Source: Anaerolineales bacterium
GTDB lineage: Bacteria; Chloroflexota; Anaerolineae; Anaerolineales; Villigracilaceae
Length of the DNA stretch: 64,000 bases
Direction: 5' to 3'
Assembly: GCA_016934715.1 (NCBI GenBank)
Contig: JAFGSI010000030.1
Location: 1-64,000, forward strand
Numbering within the stretch: position 1 is the stretch's first letter; every line of letters begins with the position of its first letter. The notes beneath the pieces were generated by a model. It had not been told where the DNA came from, searched no databases, and saw nothing but the letters and a program-made list of their open reading frames with translations. The translations under genes and the position numbers were made by a program. This document shows positions 48,342-55,447 of the stretch, in pieces.

Positions 48342-48979
48342 TGCGGCTCCTCCCGCGGAACCGGGTTCCGGCGCAGGTAAATGACCAGCGTCACCAGCCC
48401 GGAGAGGATCATTGCGCCTCCCAGGGCAGCGTAGAAGATGGACAGGCCGGTGTAATTGCCGAGCCGGGCGAAGGCCAGCCCCAGCCCGGCGAGGATGCTG
48501 CAGGCCGCCAGCAGGTAGAGACGCGGCAGGGAGGTCCGCCAGGCCAGGATGGCCAGGACGATGCCCATCAGCAGGCCCGTGACCAGCGGCATGACGTCGA
48601 AATCCTCGAACGGCCGGGTGACCAGGGCGGCCACCGTTGCGCCGATCAAGCCACCGACGATCAGCCCGAGGGCGATGCGCAGGCCGCGCTTCATCCCGCC
48701 CTCGCGCCGGTAGGCGACGTAGCCGCTGCGCGGGTAGGTGACGCGCTCCTTCCACTTGCGCGTCAGCCAGTTGACCAGGGCCGCTCCGCCGATGAAGACC
48801 AGGACCAGCGAGCCGTCCACGATGGCGGAGAGCCAGGTGCCCTCGAGTTGCTTCTCAATGTAGAAATAGGCTGCCAGGATCAGGCACAGCAACCCGAAGC
48901 CGAGTTCGTACGTGCCGTCCACGAACCAGTATTGGATGGCGCGCAGTCCGGGGCGGGAGGCGGGGTCTTTCTCGGTCAT
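48338..48979 (-). CDS. Tandem-paralogue membrane protein 1
   Basis: The 213-residue protein is first in the operon: IQYWFVDGTYELGFGLLCLI at the N-terminus, RVTYPRSGYVAYRREGGMKR in the loop, seven or so membrane helices in all, and a C-terminal VIYLRRNPVPREEPQ. AAGGAGAAATC precedes the ATG. The strong promoter and double operator lie just upstream. I do not recognise a named family. Confidence 0.75.
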   Translation of the reverse strand: MTEKDPASRPGLRAIQYWFVDGTYELGFGLLCLILAAYFYIEKQLEGTWLSAIVDGSLVLVFIGGAALVNWLTRKWKERVTYPRSGYVAYRREGGMKRGLRIALGLIVGGLIGATVAALVTRPFEDFDVMPLVTGLLMGIVLAILAWRTSLPRLYLLAACSILAGLGLAFARLGNYTGLSIFYAALGGAMILSGLVTLVIYLRRNPVPREEPQ

Positions 48980-48992
48980 GATTTCTCCTTCT

Positions 48993-49024
48993 GTAGACCG
49001 GTTTATATTGTAGACTAGTTTATA
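48993..49024 (-). promoter_or_regulatory. Two tandem operators of the paralogue operon
   Basis: GTAGACCGGTTTATA (48993-49007) and GTAGACTAGTTTATA (49010-49024) repeat with a 17-base period. Each has a palindromic core (ACCGGT or ACTAGT) flanked by TA. They sit over the predicted transcription start, fitting repression by the operon's own winged-helix protein. Confidence 0.78.
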
Positions 49025-49052
49025 TAATACGATTAAATTCCCCTGCTGTCAA
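49024..49052 (-). promoter_or_regulatory. Promoter of the paralogue operon
   Basis: TTGACA (49047-49052), 17-base spacer, TATTAT (49024-49029) on the reverse strand, immediately upstream of the double operator. Confidence 0.85.
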
Positions 49053-49406
49053 GAGGAGCGAAACCCGGGATTGTGCAACAAGTCGAAGTCAAAATGATGA
49101 CATCCATGGCAAAATCTCGTTACTGACCAAGGGATTGTCAGATATGGCGGTAGAAACTTGATCTGCCTCGCCTCGGCCTGAGTTGTACGAGTTTTGAAAA
49201 ACCTGCAACGACCTGTCTGGGGAGCAAAGTGGGACAGAACTGGCCTGTATGGCCTTATTTAGGGGTGCCCATCCCAATATAATGTCGTTTTATGGCACTA
49301 AGTGGGACGACATTTTTGATCGACTGGTTGCGTTATCCCAACCCTGCGAGGGCTGGGACGTCCCGTCCTCGTGCCCTTGCAGTAAACCCTCGCAGGGTTC
49401 GCAGGG
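49053..49406. other. Gene-free intergenic stretch with short repeats
   Basis: No supportable gene. It contains AAGTGGGAC twice (49227-49235, 49300-49308), an inverted pair AATGTCGT (49281-49288)/ACGACATT (49307-49314), a TATAAT at 49278-49283, and a 13-base inverted repeat AACCCTGCGAGGG (49340-49352)/CCCTCGCAGGGTT (49387-49399) that may end the CrtC-like transcript. It may be the trace of a small mobile element. Confidence 0.5.
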
Positions 49407-50468
49407 TTAGCGCAACATCATGATCTCATACAACGCCGGGCCGCGCTCGACTGCATGGATCCCCCCCAGGTCGATGGACAGTTCCAGGTCGGCGTTGAAG
49501 CGGAAGTAATACGGCCGGACGAAGAGACCGGCGATCTCCCGCTTGAGCGGCGGGAGCCCGATCAGCAGGCTGACCGCCTCGATCAACTGCGGCGCGCGCA
49601 GCGCCAGTTGGACGCGCTCCGCCCCGCGCTTCCAGACGAAGTCCACCTCCCGGGGGTAGTCGCGCCCGCCCGCGTGGCGGACGAAGTCCCGAGCCTGCAT
49701 GGTCAGGCAGCGGGCGTCGTCCGCCAGGACACGGTCCCCTTTCGCCAGCAGGAAGACCGGCATGCGCGTCGAGCCGTATTTCTTCAAGGCAACCTGCTCG
49801 ACATAGATCAGGGTATAGTCGCCGACCTGGGCCCGTCCCCAGGTCCAGTGGTCCATCACGGCTGGCAGAGCCACGTTGCCCCAGTTGTGATCATGGTAGC
49901 CCGTACCCTGGGCGGCGTGGGCCTGACCATCGTAGGTCAGGGTCCCCGCCACGGTGCTGTAGGGGCTTGCGCACAGCCAGGCAAAATAGTGTTCAAAGCC
50001 GCCGAAGAAGCACTTTCCGGCTCCTGGTCGCCAGGGCGGAACCAGGCTGCGGAAGGTCAGGTCGGTGGATAATTCATCGGCCTCAGCGTGCAGCGTGTAG
50101 TTCCAGGTGCTGTCTTCAGCATGCCATTTGACCCAACTCGATCCAATCCGGACCTCGCACTGGTGTTCGGCGGCCGAGAATGCCTCGGCTGGGAAAAAGG
50201 CGAAGCGGGCCAGTTTGATCCCATCGGGGCGGGTGATGGTCAGGGACAGGTTGGGGCGCAGTGGGTCTCCGGGGCGGGTGATCGGCTTGGTGGCGAAGAC
50301 GATCACGGCTGTGCTGCCATCCTCCAGGTGGGCGTCGAAGTACCACCACTCAAAGGTTCCGCGCCGGGTGGCCAGGCGCCGGCCGTCCTCCCAGGGCAGG
50401 ACGGCCTCCGTAAGCCCGTCGCGGGCCAGGAATTCGGGTCCAACAGCGAAAAAGACCGGTCGGGTCAT
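49407..50468 (-). CDS. CrtC/AttH-like lipocalin-type hydratase family protein
   Basis: The 353-residue protein has family hallmarks of the CrtC (hydroxyneurosporene synthase)/AttH group: RGTFEWWYFDAHLEDG near residue 35, GTGYHDHNWGN near 190, and HWTWGRAQVGDYTLIYVEQV. These are two lipocalin-like beta barrels with conserved His/Asp residues between them. CrtC adds water to linear carotenoids; other members act on varied hydrophobic molecules. No signal peptide is evident. A CruF-like gene lies about 12 kb away. Confidence 0.78.
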   Translation of the reverse strand: MTRPVFFAVGPEFLARDGLTEAVLPWEDGRRLATRRGTFEWWYFDAHLEDGSTAVIVFATKPITRPGDPLRPNLSLTITRPDGIKLARFAFFPAEAFSAAEHQCEVRIGSSWVKWHAEDSTWNYTLHAEADELSTDLTFRSLVPPWRPGAGKCFFGGFEHYFAWLCASPYSTVAGTLTYDGQAHAAQGTGYHDHNWGNVALPAVMDHWTWGRAQVGDYTLIYVEQVALKKYGSTRMPVFLLAKGDRVLADDARCLTMQARDFVRHAGGRDYPREVDFVWKRGAERVQLALRAPQLIEAVSLLIGLPPLKREIAGLFVRPYYFRFNADLELSIDLGGIHAVERGPALYEIMMLR

Positions 50469-50612
50469 GGTGATTCTCCTGATCTGGGATTGTCTCCCCG
50501 GCCGTTCCCCGGGCGGAGGATCAGTATCTTTGCCTACAACTGATAAAGCGTAATCACTGTATAATTATCTGACGGGATACCCAGATCTTAATTCTAGCAT
50601 GGAGGATAGCAA

Positions 50613-51374
50613 ATGAAAGTCTCGCATCGCATTTCACTGTTCGTAAGCATCCTGGCGCTGATGGCCCTGGCCGGCTGCACGCTGCCCTTTGGAGGCCCCG
50701 AGCCGACCGCCACCGCCACCGCGACCCCGACCGAGGCGCCCACGCCAACGGCGACGACTCGTCCAACCCTGACTCCGCCTCCGACGCGCACGCCCAACCT
50801 GGCAGCCACCCAGGCCTACGAGGATATGGCTGCAGACGTCCAGGGCTATTATGACAACGGCTATATCGAATCGACAAACGGCAGCTATTACCCCCTCGAC
50901 GAGTTCTTCGCTGACTGGGCCCAGATCGGTTGGTACTCTTGGCAACAGACCGGCTACGATCCAGCCGACTTTGTCTTGCAGGCGCATTTCTCATGGGAGA
51001 CCGACACGAGTACGCCCAACCCGTCAGGCTGCGGGATCGTCTTCCGGCTTCAGAATGATGGCGCTCATTATGTCATTTTCGTGACGACAGATGGTTATCT
51101 TCATTTTGGAGTGAACGATGCCTACTTCCAATTCTCGGGCGGCCAGGGGTACTATGCACCGGCGGCGACAGGCGGAGAGGCCGATTTTGCCATGACGGTC
51201 AGTGGCTCCACCTTCAATATGTTCATTGATGGCGAACACGTCAAGACCTATTACGGCCGGACCAATGACTGGCTGGAAGGTGATCTGGCATATACCATTC
51301 TTTCTGGTACGAATGCCGGTTTTGGCACCCGCTGCGAGATCACCAACTCGGAACTGTGGGTCCTCGAGCCTTAA
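50613..51374 (+). CDS. Secreted lipoprotein with jelly-roll (laminin G/DUF1080-like) domain
   Basis: The 253-residue protein has a lipobox (ALAGC, Cys22), a linker of Thr/Pro/Ala repeats (residues about 30-65), and a domain (about 75-250) with DFVLQAHFSWETD, GCGIVFRLQNDGAHYVIFVT, FAMTVSGSTFNMFIDGEHVK and GFGTRCEITNSELWVLEP. The order fits a concanavalin-like beta-sandwich that binds carbohydrate. GGAGG precedes the ATG, and a TATAAT is at 50560-50565 with no clear -35. Confidence 0.78.
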   Translation: MKVSHRISLFVSILALMALAGCTLPFGGPEPTATATATPTEAPTPTATTRPTLTPPPTRTPNLAATQAYEDMAADVQGYYDNGYIESTNGSYYPLDEFFADWAQIGWYSWQQTGYDPADFVLQAHFSWETDTSTPNPSGCGIVFRLQNDGAHYVIFVTTDGYLHFGVNDAYFQFSGGQGYYAPAATGGEADFAMTVSGSTFNMFIDGEHVKTYYGRTNDWLEGDLAYTILSGTNAGFGTRCEITNSELWVLEP

Positions 51375-51408
51375 CAATCCAGGCTTGCGACCGGGGGTGA
51401 CAGCGGAT

Positions 51409-51444
51409 TAAAAATCGAGGCGCCCGTCAGGTGGTCGCCTCGAT
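51409..51444 (-). terminator. Terminator overlapping the epimerase stop codon
   Basis: Stem ATCGAGGCG (51414-51422)/CGCCTCGAT (51436-51444) with five T following on the reverse strand. The stop codon (51427-51429) lies in the hairpin loop. Confidence 0.82.
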
Positions 51445-52449
51445 CTGCGTTTCGGCCGGGAAGGGTGTGGCCTGGATTCCCTCGATCGTCTGGAACCAGG
51501 TCACCGCGTCGCGCAGAGCCTGGCGGGCCGGGTGGGGGCGGTAGCCCAGTTCGCGCTGGGCCCGGGCGTGGCTGATGTTCGAATTGGACTGTAAGGCATC
51601 CAGCGCATAGGGGGTCACCAGCGGGTGGCTGCCGGTCAGCTCGGCGATGGCGGGCAGCACTTCGGCAGCCAGGTAGGCCAGCCAGAGCGGGATTCGCACG
51701 CCGTAGCACCAGCCCCCGGAGGCCTGCCAGACCGTCTCGGCCACCTCCCGGACCGTCAATCGCTCGCCGCCCAGGATGTAGGTCTCGCCGGGCAGGCCCT
51801 TTTCGGCTGCCAGGATGAGACCCCGGGCCACGTCACGCACGTCGACGAAATCATAGGCCCCGTCGATGTAGAACTTGATCCCGCGGCCCATGTTGTAGCG
51901 GACGCCGCGGCCGGACTCCGAGCCGTGGAAATCGAACGGCCCGGTGACTGCGGTTGGGCAGACGATGACCGTTTCCAGGCCGTTGGCGGCGGCCCGCTGG
52001 ACCTCCAGGCTGGCGGATGCCTTCGAGCGGTCGTAGGCCCCGCGAGCGTGGGCCGGGTCGAAGGGCAGTGACTCATCGACGATCCCCTTGGCAGGCAGGC
52101 GCAGGGCGTAGATCGAACTGGCGTAGACCAACCGCCGGATCCCGGCCCGCCGGGCGGCGGCGATCAGGTTGCCGGTTCCCTCCAGGTTGACACGCTCGGT
52201 CTCCGGGTCCGGGCCGGGAGCGAGGGAGACCCGGGCAGCCAGGTGGTAGACCAGGTCGATCCCCTGCATGGCGTGGACCAGCGAGTCCGGGTCGAGCACG
52301 TCGCCGGGGAAGCGTTCCAGGTCCAGATCCTGCAGGGCGGAGGCCCCGCTCCCCGGACGGACCAGGGCACGTACTGATTCGCCGCGCGCAAGCAACTGGC
52401 GGGCGAGGACGTTGCCAATATGACCGGTGGCGCCGGTGATCAGGATCAA
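51427..52449 (-). CDS. NAD(P)-dependent epimerase/reductase (extended SDR), TTG start
   Basis: The 340-residue protein begins with TTG at 52449, five bases after GGAGG, reading (M)ILITGATGHIGNVLARQLL. Catalytic YASSIYAL and YDRSKASASLE, and VCPTAVTGPFDFHGSESG follow, as in the 38915 gene; the two are clear paralogues along their length. The upstream frame is open but has no homology. It is a single-gene unit ahead of its own terminator. Confidence 0.85.
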   Translation of the reverse strand: MILITGATGHIGNVLARQLLARGESVRALVRPGSGASALQDLDLERFPGDVLDPDSLVHAMQGIDLVYHLAARVSLAPGPDPETERVNLEGTGNLIAAARRAGIRRLVYASSIYALRLPAKGIVDESLPFDPAHARGAYDRSKASASLEVQRAAANGLETVIVCPTAVTGPFDFHGSESGRGVRYNMGRGIKFYIDGAYDFVDVRDVARGLILAAEKGLPGETYILGGERLTVREVAETVWQASGGWCYGVRIPLWLAYLAAEVLPAIAELTGSHPLVTPYALDALQSNSNISHARAQRELGYRPHPARQALRDAVTWFQTIEGIQATPFPAETQIEATT

Positions 52450-52562
52450 GCTGGCCTCCGTGGGCTGGTCTGATTGGTATAACCCGCTGGATGCGAGAGA
52501 GGCGCGGTCGTTAAAACATACGACCGCGACGCCTGGCGCGTCGCGTCCTGTTTCGGGCCAGA

Positions 52563-53435
52563 TCAGACCTCCACCCCCAGCCACAGGCGGATCAGGAAGC
52601 CGATGCCGAAGGAAAAGGCAGCCACGCCCAGACTCAGCCCGGCCATTTCGAGGAAGCGCTTGCGGAAGGGTTCGTCCTTGGCGACCGAGATGTAATAGTT
52701 GAAGGCGGCGATGATCAGCACCGCAGTGGCCATGGAGATGGCCAGGTCGAGGTAATAGCTCTGGAACAGCATGTAGGGCAGGATCAGCAGCGAGACGGTG
52801 ATCACGTAGGCGATCCCGGTGTAGACCGCCGCCCGGACCGGGTGCTTCTGGGTATCTTCCGAACGGGTCGACAGGTATTCGGAGGCGCCCATCGAGAGCG
52901 AGGCGGCGATGCCGGTGATCAGCCCGGAGAGAGCGATCAGGCGGGTGTTCTGCAGGGCCAGGGTCAGACCGGCCAGGACACCGGTCAGTTCGACCAGGGC
53001 GTCGTTCAGGCCGAGCACCACCGAGCCGGCATAACGCAGGCGTTCCTCGTCGAGCATGGCGATCAGGCGCTGCTCGTGGGCATCCTCGTCGTGGATCAGC
53101 GTTTCGATATCCGGGATGACCCCGGCCAGCCGGCCGTAATTCTCCTGGGCCGACTCCTCGCCGCCCTCCATCAGCTTGATGCCGAAGGTGAAACCGAAGA
53201 TCCGGCTGATCAGGTAGAATTTCCAGATCTTCCACCGGTCGGGCTGGACCTCCTGCCCGGTATACTTCATCCAGGCGTGATAGTGGCGCTGCTCGTCCTC
53301 GGCGATCTGGTCGAGGATGGCGGCGTTCTCGGGCGAATTGATCTTGCGGGCCAGGCGCTTGTAGATGTGGTATTCGGTGATCTCGTTGCACTGGAAGGCC
53401 AGTACCTGGCGCTTTGTGGATTCGTCGATCTCCAT
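52563..53435 (-). CDS. Ferritin-like/VIT1 fusion (MbfA-type iron or manganese transporter)
   Basis: The 290-residue protein joins an N-terminal ferritin-like domain (residues about 8-145) with EITEYHIYKRLARK, AEDEQRHYHAWMKYT and DEDAHEQRLIAMLDEER to a C-terminal VIT1/CCC1 membrane domain (NDALVELTGVLAGLTLALQN, SMGASEYLSTRSE, four to five helices). The E-x-x-H residues form the di-iron site. Proteins of this kind export iron from the cytoplasm and protect against oxidative stress. Confidence 0.9.
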   Translation of the reverse strand: MEIDESTKRQVLAFQCNEITEYHIYKRLARKINSPENAAILDQIAEDEQRHYHAWMKYTGQEVQPDRWKIWKFYLISRIFGFTFGIKLMEGGEESAQENYGRLAGVIPDIETLIHDEDAHEQRLIAMLDEERLRYAGSVVLGLNDALVELTGVLAGLTLALQNTRLIALSGLITGIAASLSMGASEYLSTRSEDTQKHPVRAAVYTGIAYVITVSLLILPYMLFQSYYLDLAISMATAVLIIAAFNYYISVAKDEPFRKRFLEMAGLSLGVAAFSFGIGFLIRLWLGVEV

Positions 53436-53662
53436 GTTCCCTCCATGATGAAAGCTGGTTCCCCTCGTCGCGGCGACGGATGGTGAAGGCGATTGCCAAC
53501 GGTTCGTAGATCAGGAAGCAGATCCTGTTGCAGGTGATGAACCGTGCGCTTCTTCCGCGGAAAGGCATTGTGCCTCTGGTCACAATTATACTTGAGCGAC
53601 GGATTGCTGCGGTATGCTTTGCGCCGGAGATTATGATACACTTGCGCACACGAGGTGACACC

Positions 53663-54532
53663 ATGAAAAAAATGACCACTCTGCTTTCGTTCTTTCTCCT
53701 GGGGCTCCTGGTCCTGTCGGCCTGTCAGCCTGCCGAAGCCTGGCAGGTGCTTGCCACACCGCGGGCCGAGTTCCTGACCCTGCTGGTCGGCTTCAACGAC
53801 ACTACCTTCGGTATCTCGATCGGTGAGGATGGGCTGCTCTTCCACACCGGGGACGGTGGCCAGACCTGGCTCGAAGCGGACAACCAGTCGATGGGCCTGT
53901 ACGGTCTGGAGATCGTCGACGGTGAGGTCGCCTTCGCCTGCGGGCAGGGCAACCAGGTCCGCCAGACGGTCGACGGTGGCCTGACCTGGCAGGTGATGGC
54001 CGACTTCGGGGCCGGTTTTCCCAATCACTGCCGTTTCATGAGCTTCAGTGATGCCCGGACTGGCTGGGCTGCCACCCCATCCATGCTCGGTACGACCACG
54101 GACGGGGCCCGGTCCTGGACCCAGGCCGGCCTGCCGGATGGCGTGAGCAGCGTGGCGGCGATCTCCCAGTATGCTCCCGGGGAAGGCTTCGTGCTGGACG
54201 TCTCGGGCTCCCTGTACGCTACCCTGAATGATACTGCCAGCTGGACCCTGGTGGGGCAATTGCCGCTCGACGGAATCACGATCGAAGCCAAGAGTTACCC
54301 GCTGGCGGCGATGCGCTTCCAGAACGCCCGCCAGGGGATGGTGATCGTCTCGGCCCTGGTCGACGGGGCCGGGGTGGTGACGGCCTTCCACACCGTCGAT
54401 GGCGGCGCGACCTGGACCCGGGAGACTGCCCTGGCACGCTACGGAGCCCTCTTCCTGAGCCGCGACGGGCGCTACCTGACCGTTCTGACCCCGCCGACCA
54501 GCCTGACGGTGTTGGAATACAGAGGCGAGTAA
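53663..54532 (+). CDS. Ycf48/BNR-like beta-propeller lipoprotein, short form
   Basis: The 289-residue protein has a lipobox (LVLSAC, Cys21) and Asp-box/BNR repeats characteristic of Ycf48-like propellers: GDGGQTWLEADNQ, TVDGGLTWQVMADFG and HTVDGGATWTRETA, each with a Trp after the Gly-rich turn. GAGGTGACACC precedes ATG 53663. It is probably an extracytoplasmic binding or assembly scaffold. A larger homologue is at 57655. Confidence 0.8.
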   Translation: MKKMTTLLSFFLLGLLVLSACQPAEAWQVLATPRAEFLTLLVGFNDTTFGISIGEDGLLFHTGDGGQTWLEADNQSMGLYGLEIVDGEVAFACGQGNQVRQTVDGGLTWQVMADFGAGFPNHCRFMSFSDARTGWAATPSMLGTTTDGARSWTQAGLPDGVSSVAAISQYAPGEGFVLDVSGSLYATLNDTASWTLVGQLPLDGITIEAKSYPLAAMRFQNARQGMVIVSALVDGAGVVTAFHTVDGGATWTRETALARYGALFLSRDGRYLTVLTPPTSLTVLEYRGE

Positions 54533-54570
54533 CAGCGCACGGTCGGGCAAAGTTTCGCCTGGGTAAAGAG

Positions 54571-54602
54571 AAGCCGGTCATGCAGACTGCATGGCCGGCT
54601 TT
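54571..54602 (+). terminator. Terminator after the short Ycf48-like gene
   Basis: Stem AAGCCGGTCATGCA (54571-54584) pairs with TGCATGGCCGGCTT (one G-T pair), loop GAC, then TTCT. Confidence 0.75.
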
Positions 54603-54635
54603 CTGTCGACTGGATTCGTCCTGGTGCGAAGGGAT

Positions 54636-55331
54636 CTATTCGGCCAGTACGAGAAGGGAGAAACCGCCGAGGACGCGCGCGGCGAAATCGCGATGGATGG
54701 AGGCCACCAGAATCCTTGGGATTCTTGCCAACTTCGCCCCCACACCTCTCGCCCGGCTTATTCCTGATGGTGTGTAATTGTAGTCAAGAATGGTATAACC
54801 GGTCTCCTTAAGCGCCATGAGGGCAGTATCCTTCATGAAGTAGTGGAGATGTCCCACTAGTTTCCGGTTCTGGACAATCGGTGAGCCCCGGACAACGCTG
54901 ACGGCGCACATCTCCAGTGGTATATGAAAGATCTTCAATTTTGCCTTCGATCGAAGTCTTCTCAGGAAATCCAGATAATCCTCCACGTGTTCAAAGACGT
55001 CGATGCACAGCAAAACATCGAAGAGCTCCCCCTTTTTAAGAAGCAAATCCTCGCAGAAAAAGGATAACCGGTCATTTTCCAGATGCTTGCAGAGTTCAAT
55101 CGCCTGTGGTGAGATATCGTAACCAAAGAACCTGGTATTCGCCCCCATCTGAAGTTGCAGGTGGCGTAGGATTTCTCCTGCTCCGCATCCGATATCGCAG
55201 ACCGTGTCCGGCTGTATCCCGTGCCTGGTCAGCATGGCGAGAATCTGTTGTACTTTCCAGGGTGAGTCATAGGCATGGCATTGGGGGTTGTTTCTGGCAT
55301 ATTCACCGTCTGTATACAGGCTGTTTTTCAT
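54636..55331 (-). CDS. Class I SAM-dependent methyltransferase, AT-richer than surroundings
   Basis: The 231-residue protein has a SAM motif CDIGCGAGEILRHL (about residue 45), FFGYDISPQAIELC, and LLCIDVFEHVEDYLDFLRRL, typical of class I methyltransferases of the UbiE/Methyltransf_23 type. The start is ATG 55331, eight bases after GGAG. Base composition is visibly lower in GC and codon use differs from the flanking genes, suggesting later acquisition. The substrate is unknown. Confidence 0.82.
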   Translation of the reverse strand: MKNSLYTDGEYARNNPQCHAYDSPWKVQQILAMLTRHGIQPDTVCDIGCGAGEILRHLQLQMGANTRFFGYDISPQAIELCKHLENDRLSFFCEDLLLKKGELFDVLLCIDVFEHVEDYLDFLRRLRSKAKLKIFHIPLEMCAVSVVRGSPIVQNRKLVGHLHYFMKDTALMALKETGYTILDYNYTPSGISRARGVGAKLARIPRILVASIHRDFAARVLGGFSLLVLAE

Positions 55332-55447
55332 ATGTGCACTCCGGATGATTACTGTGGACATGATCCTGGAAAACAAAAGCGAAGCCAAGCGTGGAATTTT
55401 ACATTCTGACTCGTGAAAAACGCATGCCTCTTGCTGGCAGGACCTGA

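Noticed and set aside
47712-48755. Longer start for paralogue membrane protein 2
   Set aside because: The extension is out of frame with the upstream paralogue's real protein; ATG 48341 overlaps the previous stop and has a ribosome site.
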